From positions 1 to 64,000 of the forward strand of contig NZ_JAFBEX010000008.1 of the NCBI RefSeq assembly GCF_016908975.1: 64,000 bases of DNA, in the 5' to 3' direction. Positions 1 to 9,027 of this stretch are shown here, in pieces; positions within the stretch are counted from its first letter, which is position 1, and each line of letters opens with the position of its first letter. This DNA comes from Neobacillus cucumis. Lineage in GTDB: Bacteria > Bacillota > Bacilli > Bacillales > Cytobacillaceae. The notes beneath the pieces are model-generated. The model saw only the letters and a program-made list of their open reading frames with translations. It was not told the origin of the DNA and did no database searches. The position numbers and the translations under genes are program-made.

Positions 1-404
1 GACTTCGGACAGCTCTGCGTGTTTTCTGAGTCATGCTGTCCGAACTTGGCTTGACTTCGGACAGCTCTGCGTGTTTTCTGAGTCATGCTGTCCGAACTTG
101 GCTTGACTTCGGACAGCTCTTCGTGTTTTCTGGCTTGTGCTGTCCCAACTTGGCTTGACTTCGGACAGCTCTGCGTAATTTCTGACTTGTAATGTCCGAA
201 CTCGGCTTGACTTCGGGCAGCTCTGCGTAATTTCTGACTTGTAATGTCCGAACTCGGCTTGACTTCGGACAGCTCTGCGTGTTTTCTGAGTCATGCTGAC
301 CGAACTTGGCTTGACTTCGGACAGCTCTTCGTGATTTCTGAGTCATGCTGTCCGAACTTGGCTTGACTTCAGACAGCTCTTCATGTTTTCTGAGTCATGC
401 TGAC
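1..404. repeat. Tandem array of 52-bp palindromic units
   Basis: Eight consecutive units begin at 1, 53, 105, 157, 209, 261, 313 and 365, an exact 52-bp period. A typical unit holds the arm TTCGGACAGC and, about 21 bases later, its reverse complement GCTGTCCGAA, so each unit can fold into a hairpin. Units at 157 and 209 change the centre but keep TGTCCGAA. The array starts at base 1 and probably continues beyond the window. Open reading frames across it are repeat translations and are not accepted as genes. Confidence 0.93.
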
Positions 405-575
405 CGTATACGAACACGATTCGGCAAGAAGGCCTTTGTTTTAGTTCCAACCTGTCCGAATGACCACCTGTTTCGGACAAGTAGGCAATTGGGTTCTTCA
501 AACCTGTCCCAATGGGGAGCTAATAGGGCTAGAGCAGGCGATACATATATCAAAACTGTCCAAATGGACCTCTAG
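405..575. repeat. Degenerate TGTCC-word cluster next to the 52-bp array
   Basis: After the regular array the same word persists irregularly: CCTGTCCGAATGACC, TTTCGGACAAGTAGGC, CCTGTCCCAATGGGG and CTGTCCAAATGGACC. Several are small self-complementary motifs. No ribosome site or plausible gene is visible. Confidence 0.7.
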
Positions 576-612
576 CTGAAATACAACAGAAAATTAATAT
601 AGCTAAACATAA

Positions 613-646
613 AAAAACAGGCTGATTTTACTCAATCAGTCTGAAT
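613..646 (-). terminator. Terminator after bofC
   Basis: On the minus strand CAGACTGATT and AATCAGCCTG form a stem around a 6-base loop, followed by seven T. It lies directly downstream of the bofC stop. Confidence 0.85.
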
Positions 647-657
647 TGATTAAACGT

Positions 658-1206
658 TTATTCTATTTTTACGGAATATGGTTTAAATGTTTCTAGGACT
701 TTCACATAATGGTCCTTCGATTTGATTGGAATACCTTGAATTAATTCCTCTTGTTTTTTACTCTCAAGCTTTTTAATATCTATTTGAAAGAACGACTGAA
801 TAATCCGTGATTGCCCTGGGCGCCCATTAAAGATGGTTAATACACCATTTTCTGTGACTCCAAAAAATCCATTTGCTTTTAGTAATGGAGAGATATCATC
901 CACTTGTTTTCGAAATACATAGGTTGATTGGTTGATGTTTGTAAGCTGCCATTGGTCATATTTCGCCCAAAAATTCTCCATCTTCCAGCAAGTCTCGTGC
1001 ACTACTTCCTGACTGACTTCTCCATCAAGATAGACTCTTTCTAATATGACGGTCAAGTTTTGCGGCTTGGTGTTGATGGTTTGGTCTTCCGGTTGTGCTG
1101 CCAAACTTTTCGTGATCATCCCAGGAACGCTGCCGATAAACATGAAGAGAATAACAGCAAATACGGCTAATGTGTACCGGTACCTTGCTATCCCAACGAC
1201 CCTCAT
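658..1206 (-). CDS. bofC: BofC, intercompartmental sigma-K checkpoint regulator
   Basis: BofC is a forespore-made protein secreted to the space between the forespore membranes, where in B. subtilis it restrains the SpoIVB protease and so the timing of pro-sigma-K cleavage. The 182-aa product has one N-terminal hydrophobic segment (about residues 7-30) acting as signal or anchor, then the family segment LERVYLDGEVSQE near residue 55 and a C-terminal BofC domain. The ATG at 1206 is preferred over the upstream GTG at 1215 because AGAGGTG lies 6 bases before it. A terminator follows. In B. subtilis the gene neighbours ruvA, which would lie left of this window. Its target SpoIVF pair lies 17 kb away in the same block. 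Confidence 0.9.
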   Translation of the reverse strand: MRVVGIARYRYTLAVFAVILFMFIGSVPGMITKSLAAQPEDQTINTKPQNLTVILERVYLDGEVSQEVVHETCWKMENFWAKYDQWQLTNINQSTYVFRKQVDDISPLLKANGFFGVTENGVLTIFNGRPGQSRIIQSFFQIDIKKLESKKQEELIQGIPIKSKDHYVKVLETFKPYSVKIE

Positions 1207-1290
1207 GTTACTCACCTCTTATGTTTATAATTGAACATACCTTACAGTCCTAGTTTAGCCTAATTTTGCCTTTTTATCCTCAGAAAAGTG

Positions 1291-1400
1291 AAAGCGCCTT
1301 GATCAGCCCCGTCAAGCACAAGACAAGCCGGCCGAAAGGTTGTTTTTTAACCTTTTGGACGGCTTGGCTTGTGACCTCGAGGCGCTAGGCGCTGTAGCTA
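1291..1400 (-). repeat. Dispersed nested-hairpin element, copy 1
   Basis: This is the inverted copy of an element also seen at 10841-10957 and 50921-51036. The core hairpin pairs CACAAGACAAGCC (1317-1329) with GGCTTGGCTTGTG (1361-1373), with an internal AAGGTT/AACCTT helix. Middle arms GCCCC (1306-1310) and GGCGC (1381-1385) and outer arms GCGCC (1294-1298) and GGCGC (1388-1392) add two further helices. It lies between the coxA terminator and bofC. Confidence 0.88.
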
Positions 1401-1426
1401 AACAATTCTCAAAGTCGATTTTTAAT

Positions 1427-1461
1427 AAAAAGAGGCAAAGCCCGAAAGCTTTACCTCTTTG
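1427..1461 (-). terminator. Terminator after coxA
   Basis: The minus strand reads AAAGAGGTAAAGC, a short loop, GCTTTGCCTCTTTTTATT. The stem is strong with a T tract and starts 14 bases after the coxA stop. Confidence 0.9.
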
Positions 1462-1474
1462 TTTTTGAATGGGC

Positions 1475-2158
1475 TTAGCGACCGCCCTTTTCCCTTTGTG
1501 CATCATTATGAATGTTCCGGTCACGACCCATGGTGCCTTCATCGGTAATCACTTGTATAGACTTTCCTTTGGCGTAAGGCTGCACGACCTTTTTAATAGC
1601 AGTTTTTGTTGCTGCTGCTTGGGTCTGATCATGTAAGGACACGGAAACAATCACATTATTGCCATAGGCAACCGACCTGACATTTCTGACATTGTCGATT
1701 TTTTCCACTTTATCTCTTATTTTTGCCGTAAAACGATCCTGAAAGTCCGGATTAGTGACAACACCATTGTTACCGTTCTTCGCGCTTAAATGTCCGTGAT
1801 AATTTAAATCGCTGGTACTATAACGGTTATCCCGCTGCAAGAAGTTCCGATCGGTTTTGGCTCTAGGGACTGTTGGATTTATAGGATTTCCATTCTTATC
1901 TCTCGTTTGCAGGTCCGATCGGGTTCTTTCATCTATAGCATGGTCTTCCGCTCCTAAATTGTGGTCCATGATTTCCGTTAAAGCACCATCATTGTCACTG
2001 AAATTGTAACTTTCATTTTTATCATGCTTTTCGTTGGAATAGTAACCAAGCGGCTGAGCTAGGTTATTTTTTCCGGCATTATTTTTATCATTTGCACACC
2101 CAGTAATCCCTACTAGTAATGTGAAGGAAAGAGGAATCATCCACTGTTTTTTGATCAA
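1475..2158 (-). CDS. coxA: Spore cortex lipoprotein of the YhcN/YlaJ family (CoxA)
   Basis: A 227-aa sporulation lipoprotein. The signal peptide ends in a lipobox with Cys21 (LLVGITGC). A polar, Asn/Asp-rich linker follows, then a C-terminal YhcN/YlaJ domain from about residue 140 (NVRNVRSVAYGNNVIVSVSL). The start is TTG, supported by TAGGGGG eight bases upstream. B. subtilis coxA (yrbB) lies beside safA and is associated with the spore cortex; here a kinase-fold gene sits between them. The adjacent terminator closes the unit. The family is clear; the exact role is poorly known. Confidence 0.85.
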   Translation of the reverse strand: MIKKQWMIPLSFTLLVGITGCANDKNNAGKNNLAQPLGYYSNEKHDKNESYNFSDNDGALTEIMDHNLGAEDHAIDERTRSDLQTRDKNGNPINPTVPRAKTDRNFLQRDNRYSTSDLNYHGHLSAKNGNNGVVTNPDFQDRFTAKIRDKVEKIDNVRNVRSVAYGNNVIVSVSLHDQTQAAATKTAIKKVVQPYAKGKSIQVITDEGTMGRDRNIHNDAQREKGGR

Positions 2159-2244
2159 GCGATAAACCCCCTAGAGAACAATCTGAGCGATTATTTATGC
2201 TCATTTATAGGGTGTTTCTTCAGTGGAAATTCATTCTGATAAAA

Positions 2245-3237
2245 TCATTTCACTTTTTCCTGTAATTGGCTGAAAAAATTTTTTCTTAGATGAAATTGAT
2301 TTACAGTTAAATCCATAACCTGCTTTAATTTTGATTGGTCCGTATAAGACTTTTCCCGGATGAGCCGATTCCATTCCCGAAAAATATCCGCTGGGAAAGC
2401 TAGAGCATAGATGAAAGCTTCTTCGTCTAAATATTTTCCAATATCCTTTAAACTTCCCAGTTTGCCCAATGACCAATCAATGCTGGGAAGAATGCGATTA
2501 GCATATTGTAAATAATCAAAGGAAGGTGGTCCGATACTAATTAAATCAAAATCAATTAAATGGAGCTTTGCATTTTTATCGCGCAGAAAATTATGATGGG
2601 CTACATCCCCATGGAGAATGACAGACGGTTCCTTTTGAAAGAAACGGCGTTTCTTTACCATACCGGCTATTGACCAGTTTGCCCAGGAAATCAATTCCGA
2701 AATAATGTAATCATCCAGAAAATATTTTATAGAAGATCGATTATGCATAAACAGCCGCAGTCGCTCTGTCCATTTTTCAATTAACTGTCCTTGTGGTATT
2801 AACGTTTGGTATCGACTTTCAAACAATGCAGTTGTTTGATGGAACTGTTTTAACAGTTCAAGCCCTTCTTGACGATTTTGCTGATTATCGTACGAAAAGG
2901 CTGTTTTATTTGGTGGAATATATTCGATACAGCCAAAATAGGTATCCTCAAAAAAGAGCGGTTCTTTTATAGGATGGGTCAAATATTGGTAGGTTTTCAA
3001 AAATCCTTCGGTTCGTAATGTTGCGGTGAAAGCCTCTTGAAGTTTAAGTTTGTGATTGGCACGATATCCTTTGATGATATAGGTATTTTTCTCCGTTTTT
3101 AGTAAAAAAACAGCCTTTCTGATCCGACTCAGCTGGACAATTTTTTCATAAAACTGTGATTGAAAATAAGAGAGGAGACGACTTAAATAAGCATCGTCTC
3201 CTTTTTGGTTACCCCGTGTATTAGTTGCTTTCATCAC
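2245..3237 (-). CDS. Kinase-fold (APH/CotS-like) spore protein, translationally coupled to safA
   Basis: A 330-aa protein with the aminoglycoside-phosphotransferase fold seen in the CotS/CotI/YsxE spore-coat group. Near residue 205 is the catalytic-loop-like HGDVAHHNF, and about 20 residues on the metal-binding-like LIDFDL. The start is GTG (3237) or the adjacent ATG (3234); both overlap the end of safA by up to 17 bases, so translation is probably coupled. A hairpin inside the first codons may limit read-through from safA. Position between safA and coxA suggests a mother-cell coat or cortex role. The substrate is unknown and no gene name is assigned. A second member of this fold, ysxE, is at 34.1 kb. 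Confidence 0.75.
   Translation of the reverse strand: MMKATNTRGNQKGDDAYLSRLLSYFQSQFYEKIVQLSRIRKAVFLLKTEKNTYIIKGYRANHKLKLQEAFTATLRTEGFLKTYQYLTHPIKEPLFFEDTYFGCIEYIPPNKTAFSYDNQQNRQEGLELLKQFHQTTALFESRYQTLIPQGQLIEKWTERLRLFMHNRSSIKYFLDDYIISELISWANWSIAGMVKKRRFFQKEPSVILHGDVAHHNFLRDKNAKLHLIDFDLISIGPPSFDYLQYANRILPSIDWSLGKLGSLKDIGKYLDEEAFIYALAFPADIFREWNRLIREKSYTDQSKLKQVMDLTVNQFHLRKNFFSQLQEKVK
3173..3203. other. Hairpin within the first codons downstream of safA
   Basis: GGAGACGA and TCGTCTCC are perfect 8-base arms, with CTTA/TAAG extending the stem inside the loop. On the plus strand it is followed by TTTTT. On the minus strand it begins about 20 bases after the safA stop and lies inside the following gene. 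It could attenuate or stabilise the transcript. Confidence 0.6.
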
Positions 3238-5128
3238 GGTAACCTGGCATACCGTAAGGATTTATTCCAGCTGGACCCATGCCGTATGGATTCATATATG
3301 GCGGCTGAGCAACATTAACTGGTCCTGTATAAGGAGCGCTATAAATTGGCGGTGTTGGCGGTACAAAACTTGGCGTTACAGGTGTTGGTACAGGAACCAT
3401 TCCGGCTGGCTGCATTCCAGCTGGCTGCATTCCTCCTCCACAGCCACAGTCACCACCTGAACTAGTTGGCAGAGTCTGTGTTGGGACTTGCTGCATGTAA
3501 GGCATTTGGACTCCGGTTGTAGGTGTTAGAAGATCGGATGATTCAATCTCATGTCCACCCATTACTGGAAATCCCTGCCCCGGCATATGTGGATAACCGT
3601 AAGTGGCTCCTCCAGGGCCATATGGAGCTGCCATTCCTGGGTTTCCATACAGAGGGCCAGGGTTTCCTAGAGCAGTTTGGGCTGTTCCAACTGGATATTG
3701 AGGATAACCTGCTCCGCTCATCCCTGGATTCATAGGGCTTCCTGGCGGCATTCCTTCATAGCCTCTTGGCATCTGCCCAAATCCTTGAGGCACCCCTTGA
3801 GCTGGCATTTGACCATATCCGGCTGGTACACCGTCGTAACCCGTTGGCATTTGACTGTATCCTGCTGGTACACCATCATAACCCATTGGCATTTGACCGT
3901 ATCCAGCTGGTACACCATCATAACCCGTTGGCATTTGACTAAATCCATGAGGTACCTCTCCGTAGCCTGTCGGTGATCCGGCTGGTACTCCCCCGTAGCC
4001 CATAGGCATCTGGGTTGGTCCGGATGGTACGCTACCATAACCGAACGGTGCTTGAGTTGGACCAACTGGTGCGCCTCCATAGCCGACTGGCGCAGAACCG
4101 TATGGTACACCTCCATAACCGGCCGGTACTTGACCGTATGCTCCAGGCTCAAATACTGGGGTTTGAGGTCCCATTACCCCTCCTGGATGGGCTGGATTCA
4201 CAACCGGCATTTGCGGCATAAAGGATGACGACTCATCATGGTAAAATTGTCCCGGCATGAATGATGTACCAGCAACAGCTGGATTCACCCCTGGTGTACC
4301 AGGAACCATTCCTGTATAAGGAACAAATCCGGTTTCCTGGACCGCTGGAAATGGCATAATAGGCGGCATTGGCATCCCGCCAAATGGCGGCGGACAGAAA
4401 CCAGGACCAGGCATGACAGGTGTCATCGGTACACAATTTTCTTGCGCTGGCAGTGTCTGAATCGGCATCTCTTGTATTGGTGCTGGTGGAGGTACTGGAA
4501 TTTCTTTCATTGGAACTTCTTTAACCTCTGGAAGGATATTGGCTTTTGGAGGAAGGTTTGGTTGAACCTCCATCTTGGTCATGTTAGTCTGATAATAATT
4601 GTTGATATCTATTTCTGGGATGATTTGCAGAGGCATTTTGGGAGTATAGGGTGCTTTTGGTGCTTCTTTTATTATCGGCTGTTCCTTTACGATTGGTTGC
4701 TCTTTGACAATCGGCTTTTCTTTTACAATCGGTTGTTCCTTTACAATCGGCTTTTCTTTTACAATCGGTTGTTCCTTTACAATCGGCTTTTCTTTCACAA
4801 TAGGCTGTTCTTTTGCGATCGGCTTTTCTTTCACAATAGGTGCTTCCTTAACAGGCAGCGGCACTGGTTTTTCTTTGGCGAACGGATGCTCAGCAATCGG
4901 ATGTTCCTTCTTTGTTCCTAAATTGATTGTCGTTCCCGATTTCGTTCCTATCGGTGCTTCTTTCTTTACGGATCCACCTGTAGTTGGAACTTTTATTTTC
5001 ATACCGGGCATAATCATATCAGGGTTGCTGAGCTGTGAATTTAACTTTTTCAGCTCTTCAAAATTCACGCCGTACTTCTTGGCGATCTTCCAAAGAGTAT
5101 CCCCTTTCTGTACGATATGGATCTTCAC
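3221..5128 (-). CDS. safA: SafA, LysM spore coat/cortex-interface morphogenetic protein
   Basis: SafA organises the inner coat and binds the cortex in the mother cell. The 635-aa product opens with a LysM domain (about residues 1-47, VQKGDTLWKIAKKYG). A charged tandem repeat of the type KEKPIVKEQPIV follows (about 85-160), then a long Pro/Gly/Met/Tyr-rich region with repeats such as GYDGVPAGYGQMP, as expected of coat scaffolds. A Cys/Gly cluster (GGDCGCGGG) lies near the C terminus. The start is GTG at 5128, since AGGAGGG lies upstream and the alignment begins at the LysM domain; the ATG at 5158 has no ribosome site. It is longer than B. subtilis SafA through repeat expansion. The 5' of the next gene overlaps its stop. 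Confidence 0.92.
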   Translation of the reverse strand: MKIHIVQKGDTLWKIAKKYGVNFEELKKLNSQLSNPDMIMPGMKIKVPTTGGSVKKEAPIGTKSGTTINLGTKKEHPIAEHPFAKEKPVPLPVKEAPIVKEKPIAKEQPIVKEKPIVKEQPIVKEKPIVKEQPIVKEKPIVKEQPIVKEQPIIKEAPKAPYTPKMPLQIIPEIDINNYYQTNMTKMEVQPNLPPKANILPEVKEVPMKEIPVPPPAPIQEMPIQTLPAQENCVPMTPVMPGPGFCPPPFGGMPMPPIMPFPAVQETGFVPYTGMVPGTPGVNPAVAGTSFMPGQFYHDESSSFMPQMPVVNPAHPGGVMGPQTPVFEPGAYGQVPAGYGGVPYGSAPVGYGGAPVGPTQAPFGYGSVPSGPTQMPMGYGGVPAGSPTGYGEVPHGFSQMPTGYDGVPAGYGQMPMGYDGVPAGYSQMPTGYDGVPAGYGQMPAQGVPQGFGQMPRGYEGMPPGSPMNPGMSGAGYPQYPVGTAQTALGNPGPLYGNPGMAAPYGPGGATYGYPHMPGQGFPVMGGHEIESSDLLTPTTGVQMPYMQQVPTQTLPTSSGGDCGCGGGMQPAGMQPAGMVPVPTPVTPSFVPPTPPIYSAPYTGPVNVAQPPYMNPYGMGPAGINPYGMPGYRDESN

Positions 5129-5249
5129 TCTGATTTCCCTCCTATGGCATAAGTCCATATAGTGTATGTGAAGATGGGCAAAGTGCTATCATTCTTCAGA
5201 AAAATCTATGCTTCCTTTTATCAAAATATGAATAAGTCCCCAAAGATTA

Positions 5250-5352
5250 GGCTATGACTCATTGCGCCGAAAAAATAGAATTTTCGCCGAAATGGCGCTA
5301 AATCCCGCTGAATAATTGAAAATTACGCTGATATAGTAGAAAAAATCGCCGA
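5250..5352. repeat. Intergenic word cluster, CGCCGAA/CGCTGA vocabulary
   Basis: At least six variants of (T/A)CGC(C/T)GA(A/T) are separated by AT-rich spacers of about 15-20 bases (GCGCCGAAAA, TTCGCCGAAATGG, CCCGCTGAATAA, TACGCTGATATAG, ATCGCCGAATAA). The same vocabulary recurs inverted at 43995-44092. No gene is visible. Confidence 0.7.
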
Positions 5353-5392
5353 ATAAACTTCTAAAGATTAAAACTAGACTTTAAAAACAAGA

Positions 5393-5427
5393 AAAAAAGA
5401 TGCAATTAGTTAAAATTGCATCTTTTT
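5393..5427 (-). terminator. Terminator after nadA
   Basis: AAAAAGATGCAATT and AATTGCATCTTTTT form a near-perfect stem with T tracts on both strands, eight bases after the nadA stop. It could work in both directions. Confidence 0.9.
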
Positions 5428-5434
5428 CCGCTGT

Positions 5435-6541
5435 CTATGAATTTTTTAACATCCGATCTAAGGCTAGTTTTGCATTTTCACTAATTTCTGGATCCACTTT
5501 AATGATATTATTCGTATCTTCTAATGTATCTAAGCTCCAAACTAAATGCGGCAAATCAATCCGGTTCATGGTTAGACAAGGACACATATGAGGGTTTAAC
5601 GAAATAATCTGTTTATCTGGGTGTTCATTGATAATCCGGTTTACAAGATTCATCTCGGTTCCAATTGCCCAAGAAGAACCCTGCTCAGCCTGCTCAATCG
5701 CATTAATAATGTAACTGGTTGAACCCGCCATATCTGCTAGTTCAACGACTTCGCGTCGGCATTCCGGATGGACAATAATTTTCATATCAGGATATTGAAC
5801 TCTTGTATCTGCTACATTTTGAACGGTAAAATTTTCATGGACCGAGCAATGCCCTTTCCAAAGAATGACTCTAATATTGGAAACCTCGCCATCATATTCA
5901 AGTTCATTTGTGATGGGATTCCAAATCGCCATTTCATCTAAGCCAATTCCTAAATCCGCTGCTGTATTACGTCCTAGATGCTGGTCAGGTAAGAATAAAA
6001 TCCGCTCTTTCATTCCTAAAGCCCATTTAACCATGGTTTCTGCATTAGAGGAGGTAACCGTTGCTCCGCCATGTGCCCCGACAAACGACTTAATCGCCGC
6101 AGTTGAATTTACATAGGTTAGCGGAAGAATCGTGTCATCAAATAATGCTTGCAGTTTTTCCCAGGCTCTTTCTGTTTGTTCAATGTCTGCCATATCGGCC
6201 ATGGAACAACCTGCACGCATATCGGGTAGAAATACCTTTTGGTTATCATTTGTTAAAATATCGGCGGTCTCAGCCATGAAATGAACACCGCAAAATACGA
6301 TAAACTCTGCTTCGGTATTTTCAGCAGATAATTGCGCCAACTTTAACGAATCACCCGTTGCATCGGCAAACTGTATAACTTCGTCTTTTTGGTAATGATG
6401 TCCGGGTATAAACAGACGGGAGCCCAGTTGTTTTTTCACTTCCATAACGCGATTTTCAAGTTCTTCCCGCGTCATTTGCTTGTATTTTTCCGGAATCATG
6501 GCATTCTTTTGTAAAGTTTCTAAGAAGCTCATTCTATTCAT
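5435..6541 (-). CDS. nadA: Quinolinate synthase NadA
   Basis: NadA condenses iminoaspartate with dihydroxyacetone phosphate to quinolinate, the second step of NAD synthesis from aspartate. The 368-aa product has the 4Fe-4S ligand cysteines in [16 protein letters not shown] and HMCPCLTMN, and the substrate segments GHHYQKDEV and SSNAETMV. It is the last gene of nadB-nadC-nadA, overlapping nadC by 8 bases, and is followed by a strong terminator. The matching cysteine desulfurase is divergently encoded at 9.0 kb and is thought to supply the Fe-S cluster. Confidence 0.97.
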   Translation of the reverse strand: MNRMSFLETLQKNAMIPEKYKQMTREELENRVMEVKKQLGSRLFIPGHHYQKDEVIQFADATGDSLKLAQLSAENTEAEFIVFCGVHFMAETADILTNDNQKVFLPDMRAGCSMADMADIEQTERAWEKLQALFDDTILPLTYVNSTAAIKSFVGAHGGATVTSSNAETMVKWALGMKERILFLPDQHLGRNTAADLGIGLDEMAIWNPITNELEYDGEVSNIRVILWKGHCSVHENFTVQNVADTRVQYPDMKIIVHPECRREVVELADMAGSTSYIINAIEQAEQGSSWAIGTEMNLVNRIINEHPDKQIISLNPHMCPCLTMNRIDLPHLVWSLDTLEDTNNIIKVDPEISENAKLALDRMLKNS

Positions 6542-7382
6542 CTCCTTTATCCCATAATACTTTTACACTGATATCTAGGGCTCTATATGAATGGGTCAAG
6601 TACCCAAGGGAAATATAATCGACACCGGTATCACGGTATTCGGCGATGTTTGTTAATTGAATGCCGCCGGAAGCTTCCGTAATAATACTAGCAGGGACTA
6701 ATTTGATAAACTCCTTCACTTCATCAGGTGTTCGATTATCAAACATAATCACATCGGCTCCGGCCTTGACTGCTTCCAACACTTGTTCTTCGGTCTCAAC
6801 TTCCACTTCGACCTTTACCATATGACCCGCTTTACTTCGAACTGCTTCTACCGCCTTTGTAATGGAACCAGCAAATGAAATATGGTTATCCTTAATCATG
6901 ACAGCATCGTAAAGTCCAAAACGATGGTTAAAGCCTCCGCCGCAGCGAACCGCATATTTTTCAAGCATTCTAAGCCCTGGCGTCGTTTTCCTTGTATCAC
7001 AAACCTTTGTATGACCACTATCAAGTGTATGAACTGTCTTTTGGGTTAAAGTAGCGATTCCACTCATCCGTTGGATTAGATTAAGAACGACCCGCTCTCC
7101 TTTAAGTAAATCCGTAATCTTGCCTGAAACATGGGCAAGCTCTTGTCCCTTCTCGATTGCTTGACCATCTTTCACAAAAAGTTCAACCTTAATATCGTGA
7201 TTTAACAGCTGAAAACCGGACCTAATAATCTCTTCTCCACAAAAGACCCCTTCATCCTTTGAAAGAAAAACAATTTTCCCCTGTGTCTGATCTGAAAAGA
7301 TTAAATCCGTCGTTAAATCCTGTTCTCCAATATCTTCAATGAAAAATTCCTCAAGTTGCGAGCGCAGTTTTAATGAATTCAT
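6534..7382 (-). CDS. nadC: Nicotinate-nucleotide pyrophosphorylase NadC
   Basis: NadC (quinolinate phosphoribosyltransferase) converts quinolinate and PRPP to nicotinate mononucleotide with release of CO2. The 282-aa product shows family motifs [17 protein letters not shown] and [10 protein letters not shown] in the middle and the phosphate-binding C-terminal segment DVIMFDN...EASGGI...GVDYISLG. The start ATG lies inside the 3' end of nadB (32-base overlap), with GGAGAAAA just upstream, so translation is coupled. Standard length. Confidence 0.97.
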   Translation of the reverse strand: MNSLKLRSQLEEFFIEDIGEQDLTTDLIFSDQTQGKIVFLSKDEGVFCGEEIIRSGFQLLNHDIKVELFVKDGQAIEKGQELAHVSGKITDLLKGERVVLNLIQRMSGIATLTQKTVHTLDSGHTKVCDTRKTTPGLRMLEKYAVRCGGGFNHRFGLYDAVMIKDNHISFAGSITKAVEAVRSKAGHMVKVEVEVETEEQVLEAVKAGADVIMFDNRTPDEVKEFIKLVPASIITEASGGIQLTNIAEYRDTGVDYISLGYLTHSYRALDISVKVLWDKGDE

Positions 7383-8928
7383 GATTTTTCTCCATTCCCC
7401 GATTGTATTTATGAATAATGGATCTACGTAACCAATGTTGATCGTTTTCTACCGGATAATCACTACGAAAGTGACCACCGCGGCTTTCTGTCCTTTGTAA
7501 GGCAGATTCTGTAATCAAACTCGCCGTAATCACCATAAAAATCCTCGACAGGTCATGAACGGAACAATGATCCAGAGGGATTTTATCAGCATTAAATTGA
7601 GTTAACCAGGTTTGCTGCTTTTTTAAATCCTCTTTGTTTCTAACAATTCCAACCCGCTCCATCATCGTTTCTTGTATGAGTTGACGGTCAGGTAAGGTTA
7701 AATGTTTGGAAATGGCATGCTGTAAGGAATCACTGATTTTAGATTCTTGATGGGCTGCCTTCGTTCCATTAATCCATTTGGATAGCTGCTCTCCTTGGTA
7801 CAAGCCTTCTAATAAAGAATTACTTGCCAAACGATTGGCCCCATGAAGCCCCGTGCAGGCGGCTTCACCGATTGCATATAATCCTCTAATGGACGATCGG
7901 CCGATTAAATCTGTTTTAATTCCCCCCATTAAAAAGTGGCTTCCAGGTGCTACTGGAATTTTTCCATCTTCAATCCGAATGCCATTTTCAACGCAAATGG
8001 TTGTAATAGAAGGAAATCTTTTCGTAAAATCTTTTATGTTACGAATATCTAAATATACTTGCTTACCATTTCTAAGAAATTCATAGATTCTTTGTGAAAC
8101 CACATGCCTCGGTGCAAGGTCCTTCATCGGGTGAATTCCAGCCATAATCGGCGTTTCGTCGTCGGTTATGAGAATCGCCCCTTCACCTCTGACGGCTTCA
8201 GAGATCAGACCTTTGGTTTCGCCGTTCACATATAAAAGGGTCGGATGAAATTGAATAAACTCCATATCAACAATTTCTGCACCAGCAAGGTAAGCCATGG
8301 CAATGCCATCACCACACACCGTTTCAGCGTTGGATGTGTAGGTAAACAATTGGCCACATCCTCCGGAAGCGATGATGATATGACTCCCATAAAAGCTTTT
8401 AATCGTATCATCTGATTGCTTCGCTTTCACACCGATGCACGTTGTTTGATCAGAATTTAATATTAATTCGTAAGCAAAGACATCTTCTTCGATGATGACA
8501 TTTGCCTTGAGCTTGGTTATTAAGTGCTCCATCATATTTTTACCCGTTGCATCCCCGCCCCCATGGACAATTCTCTTTTCGCTATGGGCACCTTCCATCC
8601 CTAAAAATAATTCACCATTTGGATCTTTATCGAAAACATCACCTTCAAGAGACATATTTCGAATCAGAGTGGGTGCAGCGTTAATGATTTCTCGGACAAC
8701 TTCTTGATCATTATGAAATCTCCCCGCTTCAAGCGTGTCAACCATATGCTTTGATGGGTGGTCATTTGCGCCGATGGCGGCAGCGATTCCACCTTGGGCA
8801 AGATACGAGTTTGCTGTTCTTAATTTCCCCTTTGTGAGTATCCTCACATTTAACTGGTTATTTAATTGAGTAGCCAGCTGTAATGCGGCTATTCCACTGC
8901 CAATTATAATTACATCGTCTTTTGTCAT
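7351..8928 (-). CDS. nadB: L-aspartate oxidase NadB
   Basis: A FAD-dependent oxidase making iminoaspartate from L-aspartate, the first committed step. The 525-aa product has an N-terminal Rossmann motif (IIGSGIAALQLA), the LAQGGIAAA segment, and the active-site HHP-type region around QFHPTLLY and DLAPRHVVSQ. The C-terminal helical domain contains the RTESRGGHFRSDYP signature. It heads the nadBCA operon. The 99-bp divergent gap to nifS carries a NiaR-like operator. Confidence 0.97.
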   Translation of the reverse strand: MTKDDVIIIGSGIAALQLATQLNNQLNVRILTKGKLRTANSYLAQGGIAAAIGANDHPSKHMVDTLEAGRFHNDQEVVREIINAAPTLIRNMSLEGDVFDKDPNGELFLGMEGAHSEKRIVHGGGDATGKNMMEHLITKLKANVIIEEDVFAYELILNSDQTTCIGVKAKQSDDTIKSFYGSHIIIASGGCGQLFTYTSNAETVCGDGIAMAYLAGAEIVDMEFIQFHPTLLYVNGETKGLISEAVRGEGAILITDDETPIMAGIHPMKDLAPRHVVSQRIYEFLRNGKQVYLDIRNIKDFTKRFPSITTICVENGIRIEDGKIPVAPGSHFLMGGIKTDLIGRSSIRGLYAIGEAACTGLHGANRLASNSLLEGLYQGEQLSKWINGTKAAHQESKISDSLQHAISKHLTLPDRQLIQETMMERVGIVRNKEDLKKQQTWLTQFNADKIPLDHCSVHDLSRIFMVITASLITESALQRTESRGGHFRSDYPVENDQHWLRRSIIHKYNRGMEKNHEFIKTALAT

Positions 8929-8945
8929 GGATGACCCTCCTGGAA

Positions 8946-8986
8946 TTTACAGGTGTCTTGACATATATATTTACACAGATTTAAAC
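8946..8986. promoter_or_regulatory. Divergent nadB/nifS promoter region with NiaR-like operator
   Basis: The sequence TTTACAGGTGTCTTGACA contains the dyad TGTC-TT-GACA (8954-8963), resembling the ACAGGTGTC-type box of NiaR/NadR, whose gene lies just downstream of nifS. TTGACA at 8958-8963 also fits a -35 for nifS, with an AT-rich -10 candidate at 8981-8988, so repressor binding would block it. Operator identity is inferred from motif resemblance and context. Confidence 0.65.
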
Positions 8987-9027
8987 TAAAAACAAGTACT
9001 AAAAAAATAGATTATGGGGGAAGTAGG

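Noticed and set aside
31..346. Two overlapping 87-codon minus-strand frames
   Set aside because: They are translations of the 52-bp repeat array (52 bases shift frame each unit), with no ribosome site.
1..404. CRISPR array
   Set aside because: Units are fully repetitive with no unique spacers, and no cas genes are present.
1312..1542. 76-codon minus-strand frame across the coxA terminator
   Set aside because: It runs through the nested-hairpin element and the coxA 3' end in another frame.
3730..4152. 140-codon minus-strand frame inside safA
   Set aside because: It is a shifted-frame reading of the Gly/Tyr/Met repeat of safA.
4442..5162. Long plus-strand frames opposite safA
   Set aside because: They arise from the repetitive codon use of safA on the other strand; there is no initiation signal.
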